Shown here one piece after another: positions 17,337 through 25,210 of a DNA stretch of 45,437 nucleotides (positions within the stretch are counted from its first letter, which is position 1; every line of letters starts with the position of its first letter). The notes beneath the pieces are model-generated. The model made no database searches, was not told where the DNA came from, and saw nothing but the letters and a program-made list of their open reading frames with translations. The DNA is from an uncultured Bacteroidales bacterium (lineage in GTDB: Bacteria > Bacteroidota > Bacteroidia > Bacteroidales > UBA11471), in assembly GCA_947589325.1 (NCBI GenBank), contig CANQAM010000017.1:1-45437 (forward strand), given 5' to 3'. The translations under genes were made by a program, and so were the position numbers.

Positions 17337-17351
17337 AGAGAGGTACACATT

Positions 17352-18842
17352 ATGAGTTTCAAAATTATTTCAGCCGATGAAGCGGCATCGTATATTCATC
17401 ACGACGCTCATGTAGGTTTCGGAGGTTTTACGGCAGCGGGCACGCCCAAAGCCGTTTCGCAGGCAATAGCACGGAAAGCGGAGGCGGAACATGCCGCCGG
17501 ACGTCCTTTCCGCATAAGTATTTACACGGGCGCTTCCACGAGCGACAATCTCGACGGTGTTCTGGCGCGTGCCAAAGCCGTGAAATTTCGCACGCCCTAC
17601 CAGTCGTGTCCCGACTCGCGTGCCGCCATCAATAACGGAGAGATTTCCTATTGCGACGTCCACCTTTCGGAGCTGGCGCAGATGTTGCGTTACGGGTTCT
17701 TGGGAGGCATCGATGTCGCTATCATAGAGGCATCGTCGGTAACCGACGACGGGAAAATCTATCTCGGTCCGGGCGTGGGCATCGCCCCCACCGTGTGCGC
17801 TTTGGCGAAGAAAATCATCATCGAGTTGAATGCCCATAACCCGAAGGAGCTGGCGGGATTCCACGATATTTACCAACCCGCCGACCCGCCCCGCCGTCGG
17901 GAAATTCCTCTATACAAACCCTCCGACCGCATCGGCGTGCCTTATATACAGGTAGAGCCGGAAAAAATCGTCGGCATCGTCGAAACCAATCTTTCCGACG
18001 GCGTGAAAGAGTTTGCACCGGTCGATGAGGTAACGATGAAAATCGGACAGAACGTGAGCGATTTCCTTACGTCGCAGCTCAAAGCAGGGCTTATTCCGCC
18101 CGAGTTCCTCCCGTTGCAGTCGGGCGTGGGCAACATCGCCAATGCCGTGTTGGGCTGTTTGGGTGAGAACCCGCACATACCGCCTTTCCAGATGTACACC
18201 GAAGTGGTGCAAGATGCCGTCATCGGCTTGATACGCGAAGGCCGCTGCACCTTTGCCAGCAGCTGTTCGCTTACGGTAAGCGACAAAGTGATGCAGCAGG
18301 TTTACGGCGACCTCGATTTCTTCCGCGACAAACTCGTGCTGCGTCCGGGCGAGATAAGCAACAACCCCGAACTGGTACGCCGCATGGGGCTTATCACCAT
18401 CAACACGGCACTCGAAGCCGACATATTCGGCAACGTGAACAGTACGCATGTTACGGGAACGAAGATGATGAACGGCATCGGTGGTTCGGGCGACTTCACC
18501 CGCAACGCTTACCTTTCGATATTCACCTGCCCGTCGGTGGCGAAGGGCGGAAAAATCAGCGCCATCGTGCCGATGGTGTCGCACCTCGACCATAGCGAAC
18601 ATTCGGTGAACATCATCGTTACTGAATGGGGCGTTGCCGACTTGCGCGGCAAAGCTCCCCGCGAACGCGCCGAACTGATTATCGAAAACTGCGCACATCC
18701 GATGTACCGCCCCTTGCTGCGCGAATATCTTTCTTTGCGCGGAAAAGGGCATACGCCTCACTGCCTCGAAGCGGCATTCGCTTTCCACGAGGAATTCATG
18801 CGGTCGGGCGATATGGCGCAGACCAAATTCAGCGTCGAATAA
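17352..18842 (+). CDS. Acetyl-CoA hydrolase/transferase family (succinyl-CoA:acetate CoA-transferase type)
   Basis: 496 aa, the size of the AarC/Cat1/ScpC class. These enzymes move CoA between succinate and acetate or propionate in the cytoplasm, which fits succinate and propionate fermentation in Bacteroidales. The glycine-rich QSGVGNIANAVL (about 256-267) and MYTEVVQDAVIG, with E284 at the position of the CoA-thioester-forming Glu of AarC, are present, along with GSGDFTRNAYLSIF and the C-terminal ITEWGVADLRGKAPRERA-like block. Which acids are used cannot be told from sequence. It is preceded by the small membrane-protein gene and followed after 18 bp by the E1-like gene. Confidence 0.92.
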   Translation: MSFKIISADEAASYIHHDAHVGFGGFTAAGTPKAVSQAIARKAEAEHAAGRPFRISIYTGASTSDNLDGVLARAKAVKFRTPYQSCPDSRAAINNGEISYCDVHLSELAQMLRYGFLGGIDVAIIEASSVTDDGKIYLGPGVGIAPTVCALAKKIIIELNAHNPKELAGFHDIYQPADPPRRREIPLYKPSDRIGVPYIQVEPEKIVGIVETNLSDGVKEFAPVDEVTMKIGQNVSDFLTSQLKAGLIPPEFLPLQSGVGNIANAVLGCLGENPHIPPFQMYTEVVQDAVIGLIREGRCTFASSCSLTVSDKVMQQVYGDLDFFRDKLVLRPGEISNNPELVRRMGLITINTALEADIFGNVNSTHVTGTKMMNGIGGSGDFTRNAYLSIFTCPSVAKGGKISAIVPMVSHLDHSEHSVNIIVTEWGVADLRGKAPRERAELIIENCAHPMYRPLLREYLSLRGKGHTPHCLEAAFAFHEEFMRSGDMAQTKFSVE

Positions 18843-18860
18843 GCCGGACGCTTTCGGAAT

Positions 18861-19577
18861 ATGGAGGAGTGGTTGTCGCGCACGGCTCTGCTTGTCGGCG
18901 AATCGTCGATAGACCGCTTGCGGCAGTCGCACGTGCTGGTCGTGGGAGTAGGCGGCGTCGGAGCTTATGCCGCCGAAATGCTGGTGCGTGCCGGCGTGGG
19001 AGCAATGACCCTTGTCGATGCCGATTGCGTAGCCGAAAGCAATATCAACCGGCAGCTGATAGCGCTGCACTCGACGGTGGGGCAGGCGAAAACCGATGTG
19101 CTTGCCCGACGCCTGCTCGACATCGCTCCGGCGTTGCAGTTGCATACCGAGCAGCGCTACATCGACCCCGAAAACGTTGATACCCTGCTCGACGGAAATT
19201 TCTCTTTCGTCGTCGATGCTATCGATACGGTAGCTCCGAAAACGGCTTTGCTTCTTGCCTGCTTGCGGCGTAAAGTGCCGGTCGTATCGTCTATGGGCGC
19301 CGGCGCGCGGCTCGACCCGTCGGCGGTCGTTTACGGCGACATTGCCGATACCTGCTGCTGCGGACTGGCACGCGAAGTGCGCCGGCGGCTGCGGGCGGCA
19401 GGTATTCGGCGGGGACTGAAAGTCGTGTTCTCGACCGAACCTCCTTCGGCATCGGCTGTTCTTCCTTCGTCGGGCGAGCGCAACAAGCGCTCCACCGTAG
19501 GTACCATATCTTATTTGCCGGCGGTTTTCGGTTGTTATTTGGCGGCTTATGTCATACGCAAATTGACGGAAGCATGA
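18861..19577 (+). CDS. tcdA: TcdA-like E1 enzyme (tRNA threonylcarbamoyladenosine dehydratase)
   Basis: 238 aa, a little shorter than E. coli TcdA. TcdA uses ATP to cyclise t6A37 in tRNA to ct6A. The ThiF/E1 Rossmann fold is clear: [20 protein letters not shown] near residue 17, [17 protein letters not shown] with the ATP-contacting residues, and later [14 protein letters not shown] and the [11 protein letters not shown] ending that are typical of TcdA rather than MoeB or ThiF. The lolD-like gene overlaps its stop as ATGA. Confidence 0.88.
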   Translation: MEEWLSRTALLVGESSIDRLRQSHVLVVGVGGVGAYAAEMLVRAGVGAMTLVDADCVAESNINRQLIALHSTVGQAKTDVLARRLLDIAPALQLHTEQRYIDPENVDTLLDGNFSFVVDAIDTVAPKTALLLACLRRKVPVVSSMGAGARLDPSAVVYGDIADTCCCGLAREVRRRLRAAGIRRGLKVVFSTEPPSASAVLPSSGERNKRSTVGTISYLPAVFGCYLAAYVIRKLTEA

Positions 19578-20251
19578 TAGAAATAAAAGACATACATAAA
19601 AAATTCGGGAAGCTCGAAGTGTTGAAAGGCATCGACGCCGCTATCGACAAAGGTGAAATCGTGTCGATAACGGGCGCCAGCGGAGCGGGCAAAACCACGC
19701 TGCTGCAAATTGTCGGCACGCTCGAAAAGCCCGATGCCGGCGAGGTGCTTATCGACGGCCGCTCCGTATTCGGAATGAAAGAGAAAGCCTTGTCGGCTTT
19801 CCGCAACCGGCACGTCGGTTTCGTGTTCCAGTTTCACCGGCTGCTGCCGGAATTTACGGCGTTGGAAAATGTCGTGCTGCCCGCCCTTATTGCCCGTCGC
19901 AGCGAGAGTGAGGCGCGGCTTCAGGCGGCGGAACTGCTCGACTTTTTGGGTATGAAAGAACGTATGCACCATAAGCCGGCGCAGCTTTCCGGTGGAGAGA
20001 AACAGCGGGTGGCGGTGGCGCGTGCCCTCATCAACCGTCCCGATGTGGTGCTGGCCGATGAACCGTCGGGCAGCCTCGATACGCAGAATAAAACCGAGCT
20101 GCACCGCCTCTTTTTCGATTTGCGCAGGGAGTTCGGGCAGACGTTCGTCATCGTTACCCACGACGAGGCGTTGGCGAAACTTTCCGACCGCACCATCGTG
20201 TTGCGCGACGGTCGTATCGTATCGCCGTCCGACGAAAGGGGTGTCGTATGA
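19574..20251 (+). CDS. ABC transporter ATPase, LolD-like
   Basis: 225 aa from the ATG at 19574, overlapping the previous stop; the frame is open 14 codons earlier inside tcdA. Walker A is GASGAGKTT (near 36-44), the Q-loop region [19 protein letters not shown] is typical of the LolD/MacB/FtsE group, the signature is [15 protein letters not shown], and Walker B is [13 protein letters not shown]. LolD powers release of lipoproteins from the inner membrane with LolC/E, but no permease is adjacent, so FtsE-like or MacB-like roles remain possible. The next gene, a lipoprotein, overlaps its stop. Confidence 0.85.
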   Translation: MIEIKDIHKKFGKLEVLKGIDAAIDKGEIVSITGASGAGKTTLLQIVGTLEKPDAGEVLIDGRSVFGMKEKALSAFRNRHVGFVFQFHRLLPEFTALENVVLPALIARRSESEARLQAAELLDFLGMKERMHHKPAQLSGGEKQRVAVARALINRPDVVLADEPSGSLDTQNKTELHRLFFDLRREFGQTFVIVTHDEALAKLSDRTIVLRDGRIVSPSDERGVV

Positions 20252-20895
20252 AACCCCGCTTTTTGTCGGCTCTTGCGGCGTTGGCGATGCTTGCCGTATC
20301 GTGCGGCGAAGATGTATCGTCGGATATCGACCTGACCAATTTCAGGCAAGACTTTGTTTCCTGCCTGCACGACGACGGTGCGTTGATATTCCGAACCGAT
20401 GAAGGCATGCTGCTCTATCCCGAAAAAGAGCTGCCGGCAGACCTGCTTTCGACAGGCCAGCGGGCAATTATCGGTTATATTCCGACGGAAATGTCGGGGA
20501 GAGAAAAGATGAAAATCTCGCTGGAAACGGCGATACGTCCCATACCCTCTGCCGCGATAACGGTGCTGCCGTCCGACAGTGCAGCACACTTGCCCGACGA
20601 CCCGATATATCTTGCGTCGGTATGGTACGGCGGCGGGTGCATAAACCTCCGTTATCAAGTTACGTATTACCATGCCCGCCACATGTTGTCGATGGTAGCG
20701 GTAGTTCCGCAGCGGTATTCCGACACGCTCGACGTGCAGCTGCACTACGACCGCGCCGGTGACGTCGCCGGCTATTACCGCTTGGGATATGCCTCGTTTC
20801 TTTTGCCGGAGCCGCTTCCTGCAAACGTGTGCGTGCACATCAACACCTCGAATCTCGGCGGAGAAAATGATTTTGTGTTCACACTAAAACAATAA
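20248..20895 (+). CDS. NigD-like lipoprotein
   Basis: 215 aa. The signal peptide ends in a lipobox, LAVSCGED, with the lipidated Cys at C19. The rest looks all-beta and matches the NigD-like family (NigD was named in a Bacteroides nigrescin bacteriocin locus; the family role is not settled): [29 protein letters not shown] and the C-terminal FTLKQ strand. It overlaps the upstream ATPase as ATGA and is followed 1 bp later by the DUF3467 gene. Confidence 0.85.
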   Translation: MKPRFLSALAALAMLAVSCGEDVSSDIDLTNFRQDFVSCLHDDGALIFRTDEGMLLYPEKELPADLLSTGQRAIIGYIPTEMSGREKMKISLETAIRPIPSAAITVLPSDSAAHLPDDPIYLASVWYGGGCINLRYQVTYYHARHMLSMVAVVPQRYSDTLDVQLHYDRAGDVAGYYRLGYASFLLPEPLPANVCVHINTSNLGGENDFVFTLKQ

Positions 20896-20896
20896 T

Positions 20897-21193
20897 ATGG
20901 AAAAGAAAGAATTGCAAATAGAACTGACTCCCGAAGTGGCAGAGGGCATTTACGCCAATCTGGCGGTCATCAGTCACTCGTCGTCGGAATTTGTCGCCGA
21001 TTTCATACGCATACTTCCGGGAATGCCGAAAGCACATGTGAAATCGCGTATCGTACTGACGCCCGAGCACGCCAAACGGCTGCTTTTCGCGTTGGAAGAA
21101 AACATCGTGAAGTACGAAAAACAATTCGGAAAAATCAACGTCGGCGAGGGCACGCCCAAGCCGCCTTTCGTTCTGCCGGGCGGCGAAGCCTGA
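20897..21193 (+). CDS. DUF3467 family protein
   Basis: 98 aa small cytoplasmic protein. The pattern IELTPEVAEGIYANLAVISH, EFVADFIRILPGMPKAHVKS and SRIVLTPEHAKRLLFALEEN is characteristic of DUF3467, a conserved family of unknown role that often sits near RNA polymerase genes in Bacteroidota. The spacing of 1 bp ties it to the tcdA-lolD-nigD run. Confidence 0.88.
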   Translation: MEKKELQIELTPEVAEGIYANLAVISHSSSEFVADFIRILPGMPKAHVKSRIVLTPEHAKRLLFALEENIVKYEKQFGKINVGEGTPKPPFVLPGGEA

Positions 21194-21224
21194 TGCCGGA
21201 GCGGCAGACGGAGGACGGCTGCTG

Positions 21225-21255
21225 CTTGTTTATTCCGTGATAATCGTTACTTTTG
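21225..21255 (+). promoter_or_regulatory. Promoter of cysS
   Basis: CTTG (21225-21228), 19 nt, TACTTTTG (21248-21255); the cysS ATG follows 22 nt later, so the leader is very short. Confidence 0.7.
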
Positions 21256-21276
21256 CACGACAATATTTTGAGGATT

Positions 21277-22755
21277 ATGGAACAGAAACTTTTTGTATAT
21301 AATACGCTGACGCGCAAGAAAGAGGAGTTTGTACCGCTCAATCCCCCGCACGTGGGCATGTATGTGTGCGGTCCGACGGTTTACGGCGATGCCCATTTGG
21401 GACACGCACGTCCCGCCATTACTTTCGATGTGCTCTTCCGCTACTTGCAGCATATCGGTTACAAAGTGCGCTATGTGCGCAACATCACCGACGTGGGGCA
21501 CCTCGAAAACGACGCCGACGAGGGCGAGGACAAAATCGCCAAGAAAGCGCGCCTCGAACAGCTCGAACCGATGGAGGTGGTGCAGTTTTACCTGAACCGC
21601 TACCACAAGGCGATGGAGGCCCTCAACGTGCTGTCGCCGAGCATCGAGCCGCATGCGTCGGGACACATCATCGAGCAAATCGAGTATGTGAAAAAAATAC
21701 TTGCCGCCGGCTATGCTTATGAAAGCGAAGGCTCCGTGTATTTCGACGTGGAGAAATACAACCGCGACCACCACTACGGTAAATTGTCGGGACGGAACAT
21801 CGACGAGCTGTTGGGTACGACCCGCGCGCTCGACGGGCAGCAGGAGAAGCGCAATACATTCGATTTCGCACTGTGGAAAAAGGCGGCTCCCGAACACATC
21901 ATGCGCTGGCCCTCGCCGTGGAGCGACGGTTTCCCCGGCTGGCATCTCGAATGTTCGACGATGAGTACAAAATATCTGGGCGAGACGTTCGACATACACG
22001 GCGGCGGTATGGACCTGCTTTTCCCGCACCACGAGTGCGAAATAGCCCAATCGGTCGCCGCGCAGGGCAAGGAGGCGGTGCATTACTGGCTGCACAACAA
22101 CATGATTACCATTAACGGGCAGAAGATGGGCAAGTCGCTGGGCAACTTCATCACCCTCGAACAATTCTTTACGGGCGACCACCCGCTGCTGGCGTGCCCC
22201 TATTCGCCCATGACCATACGCTTTTTCATCTTGCAGGCGCAATACCGCAGTACGCTCGATTTCGGAAACGATGCTTTGGAGTCGGCGGAGAAGGCATGGA
22301 AACGCCTCTGCGACGGCTGGAACAATTTGGCGAAAATCGCCCCCTCCGCCGAGACGACCGCCGAAGTCAAAGGCTTGCGCGAGAAGTGCTATGAAGCCAT
22401 GAACGACGACCTCAACACGCCTGTCGTCATTTCGCACCTCTTCGACGGCGTGCGCGCCATCAATACGATTTTGGCGGGCAATGCCACTATTTCGGCTGCC
22501 GACCTCGACGAGCTGCGCAGCACGTTCTCGACTTTCATGTTCGACATTCTCGGCTTGCGCCTCGATGCCGCCGAGACTTCGGACACCGCGCTCGAACCTT
22601 ACGAAAAGGCGGTGGAGCTGCTGCTCTCCCTGCGCAGCGAAGCCAAGAGCCGCAAGGATTGGGCGACCTCCGACCTGATTCGCGACAAGCTCGGCGAAAT
22701 AGGTTTCGAGTTGAAAGACACGAAGGAGGGCACGGAGTGGCATCTCCGTCGATAG
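21277..22755 (+). CDS. cysS: Cysteinyl-tRNA synthetase
   Basis: 492 aa from the ATG at 21277; a start at 21253 would fall over the promoter. It charges tRNA-Cys. The class I HIGH-like motif is in [16 protein letters not shown], zinc ligands are the Cys in [10 protein letters not shown] in WHLECSTMS and HHECEIAQ, and the KMSKS motif is KMGKSLGN. The helical C-terminal DALR-type region runs to the end ([17 protein letters not shown]). A terminator follows at 22776. Confidence 0.97.
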   Translation: MEQKLFVYNTLTRKKEEFVPLNPPHVGMYVCGPTVYGDAHLGHARPAITFDVLFRYLQHIGYKVRYVRNITDVGHLENDADEGEDKIAKKARLEQLEPMEVVQFYLNRYHKAMEALNVLSPSIEPHASGHIIEQIEYVKKILAAGYAYESEGSVYFDVEKYNRDHHYGKLSGRNIDELLGTTRALDGQQEKRNTFDFALWKKAAPEHIMRWPSPWSDGFPGWHLECSTMSTKYLGETFDIHGGGMDLLFPHHECEIAQSVAAQGKEAVHYWLHNNMITINGQKMGKSLGNFITLEQFFTGDHPLLACPYSPMTIRFFILQAQYRSTLDFGNDALESAEKAWKRLCDGWNNLAKIAPSAETTAEVKGLREKCYEAMNDDLNTPVVISHLFDGVRAINTILAGNATISAADLDELRSTFSTFMFDILGLRLDAAETSDTALEPYEKAVELLLSLRSEAKSRKDWATSDLIRDKLGEIGFELKDTKEGTEWHLRR

Positions 22756-22775
22756 ATAACCGATAACCGGACAAC

Positions 22776-22818
22776 CGACCTTTCTTCGGATTCTTTCGGG
22801 GAAAGGTCGCTTCTTTTT
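22776..22818 (+). terminator. Terminator of cysS
   Basis: CGACCTTT (22776-22783) pairs with AAAGGTCG (22802-22809), followed by CTTCTTTTT. It lies just before the next start codon at 22825. Confidence 0.75.
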
Positions 22819-22824
22819 CAGACT

Positions 22825-23652
22825 ATGGCGCAGTGGAACCCGTGGCACGGGTGTACGAAGATAAGCGAAGGCTGTCGCAACTGTTATGTCTATCGCATCG
22901 ACAGCCGGCACGGACGCGACAGCCGCGAGGTGTGCCGCACGGGCGATTTCGACCTGCCGCTTCGCCGTCGGCGCGACGGACGCTATAAAATCGCTTCGGG
23001 TGAAACCGTCTATACCTGCTTTTCGTCCGATTTCCTGCTCGATGCCGCCGACGAGTGGCGCCCCGAAGCGTGGAAGATGATACGCCGCCGCAGCGACCTG
23101 CATTTCTTCATCATCACCAAGCGCATCGACCGTCTGGCGCAGGTCGCTCCTGCCGACTGGGGCGACGGCTATCCGAACGTAACGCTCTGTTGCACGGTGG
23201 AAAATCAAGACCGCGCCGACTACCGCCTGCCCCTTTATCTCGCCGCTCCCGTCCGGCGTAAAATCATTGTCTGCGAGCCGCTGCTCGGCGCGCTGAATCT
23301 TGCGCCCTACCTCGCTTATCCGGCGATAATGCAGGTGATTGCGGGCGGCGAGTCGGGGCCGCACGCCCGTCCCTGTCGTTATGAATGGGTGCTCGACCTG
23401 CGCCGGCAGTGCGTCGAAGCCGGTGTGCCTTTCGTGTTCAAACAGACGGGCGCGTGTTTCGTGAAAGAGGGACGCACCTATGCCGTGCCACGCAGCGAAC
23501 AGCACGCCCAAGCCCGCAAAGCCGGCATCGACTACCTCCCCGTCCGCGCCGACGACGAAATGCCGTATCGCACCGGTTCGACCCTACCGATTCTACCCGA
23601 CACCCTTTTCCCCGCCGACACTCTCCCCGGTACCCCTTCGCGCAAGAAATAG
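22825..23652 (+). CDS. DUF5131 (phage Gp37/Gp68-like) family protein
   Basis: 275 aa. The N-terminus WNPWHGCTKISEGCRNCYV carries three Cys (C10, C17, C20) in the spacing typical of the Gp37/Gp68-like DUF5131 family, which resembles radical-SAM proteins with a 3-Cys iron-sulfur site. Other family blocks are FFIITKRIDRL, VTLCCTVENQDRADYRLP, CEPLLGALNL and VIAGGESGPHARPC. The reaction is unknown. It is common in Bacteroidota as a single gene; nothing nearby suggests a pathway. The promoter is not clear because the cysS terminator occupies the upstream space. Confidence 0.85.
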   Translation: MAQWNPWHGCTKISEGCRNCYVYRIDSRHGRDSREVCRTGDFDLPLRRRRDGRYKIASGETVYTCFSSDFLLDAADEWRPEAWKMIRRRSDLHFFIITKRIDRLAQVAPADWGDGYPNVTLCCTVENQDRADYRLPLYLAAPVRRKIIVCEPLLGALNLAPYLAYPAIMQVIAGGESGPHARPCRYEWVLDLRRQCVEAGVPFVFKQTGACFVKEGRTYAVPRSEQHAQARKAGIDYLPVRADDEMPYRTGSTLPILPDTLFPADTLPGTPSRKK

Positions 23653-23697
23653 ATTTTTAGGCTCTTGTGAACAAAAAATTTCATGCAATCGACGATC

Positions 23698-23737
23698 CAT
23701 TCGGAATTTATTGTAAATTTGCACTAAATTCCGAATG
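23698..23737 (+). promoter_or_regulatory. Perfect inverted repeat wrapped around a -7 promoter element
   Basis: Arms CATTCGGAATTTA (23698-23710) and TAAATTCCGAATG (23725-23737) are perfect 13-bp complements. The 14-nt centre holds TAAATTTG (23714-23721), a match to TAnnTTTG. A protein bound to the palindrome would cover the promoter, so this looks like an operator. The right arm ends in the ATG of a 34-codon ORF. Confidence 0.55.
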
Positions 23738-23839
23738 AAAGTTTGGTATAGAGTATGTGCCTCTATGGCAATACTTTTTCTCCATGCCGAAACAAAGAAC
23801 GATTGTACACTTCCGATTCGGAGCGTATTTTGCGAATAA
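23735..23839 (+). CDS. Possible 34-aa secreted peptide ORF
   Basis: Starts MKVWYRVCASMAILFLHAET: a short basic N-terminus, a hydrophobic stretch of about 12 residues and then a polar tail with two Cys (NDCTLPIRSVFCE). This would fit a signal-peptide-bearing micropeptide, or the remnant of a larger exported protein. The start lies only 14 nt after a -7 element, and no Shine-Dalgarno is visible. Evidence is weak. Confidence 0.25.
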   Translation: MKVWYRVCASMAILFLHAETKNDCTLPIRSVFCE

Positions 23840-23863
23840 ACCAAAAAATTTTTAGCGGAAAGT

Positions 23864-23894
23864 TTTGTAAATCCGTTTTCTGAAACTATTTTTG
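23864..23894 (+). promoter_or_regulatory. Promoter of the LRR surface-protein gene
   Basis: TTTG (23864-23867), 19 nt, TATTTTTG (23887-23894), followed by a 34-nt gap to the ATG at 23929. Full consensus match. Confidence 0.8.
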
Positions 23895-23928
23895 TGTCGT
23901 ATTTATTAACCTATTAAATTACGACAAA

Positions 23929-25074
23929 ATGAAACGAGCACTGTTTTTTATGTTGCTGTCCACATGGCTGTCTGCCCCCGCCACATGGGCAGAAGACTTT
24001 GTGGTAGACGGTATTTATTACAACATTACTTCGTCGGACGACAAGACGGTCGAAGTTACAACGGGTAATTATTCGGGCGATGTAACCATTCCCGCAACGG
24101 TAACGTACGAGGGAAGCGAATACAGGGTTACGTCTATCGGTAAGGATGCTTTTTACGAATGCGACGGCTTGACATCGGTAACGATAGGTAAGAATGTTCA
24201 GACTATCGGCTACAGGGCTTTTTACGGTTGCAACCGCTTGACGTCGGTAACGATAGGTAAGAATGTTCAGATTATCGGCAACGATGCTTTTTATCATTGC
24301 AACGGCTTGACGTCGGTAACAATTCCTGAGAGTGTTCAGACTATCGGTATCGAGGCTTTTTACGATTGCTACAAATTGACGTCGGTAACAATTCCTGAGG
24401 GTGTTCAGACTATCGGCAGAGATGCTTTTTACGGTTGTAGCGGCTTGACGTCGGTAACGATACCCAATAGCGTTACTACTATCGACCTCAGTGCTTTTTC
24501 CCAATGCACGAACTTGACGTCGGTAACGATAGGTAAGGGTGTTACCACTATCGGTGTCTATGCTTTTTGTCGTTGCAACAGCTTAACATCGATAACGATA
24601 GGTGAGGGTGTTCAGACTATCGGTGGCTATGCTTTTGAGGGTTGCAGCGGCTTGACGTCGGTAACAATTCCTGAAAGTGTTCAGACTATCGGCGAGAGGG
24701 CTTTTTACGATTGTAGCGGCTTGACGTCGGTAACCGCTTATAATCCGATACCGGTGGATATTGTAGTAACATATGTATGGGGTTCTCCCTTGGCTTTCGA
24801 TGGTGTCGATTGTGCCAACTGCAAACTTTACGTACCCAAAGGGTCGGTAGAAGCCTATCGGAATGCCGAAGGGTGGAGCGCGTTCGGAGAGATATTGCCG
24901 ATAGACGAATCCTCCGCCATTACGGAAATACGACAAGACAACGCCGACGGACACATAACGGTATATAACTTGCAAGGCGTGTTGGTACTCGAATCCGATG
25001 ATGCCGCAGACCTCAAAACGTTACAGAACGGTGCCTACATCGTGAACGGCAAGAAGATGATAATCGCCCGATAG
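23929..25074 (+). CDS. BspA-like leucine-rich-repeat surface protein with C-terminal sorting-like tail
   Basis: 381 aa. Signal peptide MKRALFFMLLSTWLSAPATWA (cleavage near A21). A short beta region is followed by nine LRR_5 (BspA/Treponema-type) repeats of 23 residues at about 68-274, each of the form TIGxxAFYxCxxLTSVTIPxxVQ. A bridging segment with the usual NCKLYVPKGSVEAYRNAEGW end-cap follows, then a tail with ITVYNLQGVLVLES and LQNGAYIVNGKKMIIAR that resembles type IX secretion C-terminal sorting domains. BspA-like proteins bind host matrix or other cells; the target here is unknown. It is a single-gene transcript with its own promoter and terminator. Confidence 0.9.
   Translation: MKRALFFMLLSTWLSAPATWAEDFVVDGIYYNITSSDDKTVEVTTGNYSGDVTIPATVTYEGSEYRVTSIGKDAFYECDGLTSVTIGKNVQTIGYRAFYGCNRLTSVTIGKNVQIIGNDAFYHCNGLTSVTIPESVQTIGIEAFYDCYKLTSVTIPEGVQTIGRDAFYGCSGLTSVTIPNSVTTIDLSAFSQCTNLTSVTIGKGVTTIGVYAFCRCNSLTSITIGEGVQTIGGYAFEGCSGLTSVTIPESVQTIGERAFYDCSGLTSVTAYNPIPVDIVVTYVWGSPLAFDGVDCANCKLYVPKGSVEAYRNAEGWSAFGEILPIDESSAITEIRQDNADGHITVYNLQGVLVLESDDAADLKTLQNGAYIVNGKKMIIAR
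24130..24750 (+). repeat. Nine tandem 69-bp repeats inside the LRR gene
   Basis: The DNA repeats closely in frame, with a nearly constant core CTTGACGTCGGTAAC and GTTCAGACTATCGG in most units. Such identity at the DNA level permits loss or gain of units by recombination. Confidence 0.85.
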
Positions 25075-25131
25075 TGCAACGATGTTGCTGCAAAAGACGA
25101 TAGGAAAAATCGTTGTAAATAATTTTGACGC

Positions 25132-25161
25132 GCCGCCCTGCCTTATGTAGGGCGGCTTTTT
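25132..25161 (+). terminator. Terminator of the LRR gene
   Basis: GCCGCCCT (25132-25139) pairs with AGGGCGGC (25149-25156), followed by TTTTT. It also lies at the end of the convergent peptidase gene. Confidence 0.85.
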
Positions 25162-25210
25162 CGTGTATGTATAAAGGACGTATTTTCCTGAAAAAATTGC
25201 AGCCGTGAAG

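Noticed and set aside
21247-23511. 754-codon minus-strand frame across cysS and DUF5131
   Set aside because: It is antisense to genes with intact motifs and has a low-complexity Arg/Val/Ala-rich translation.
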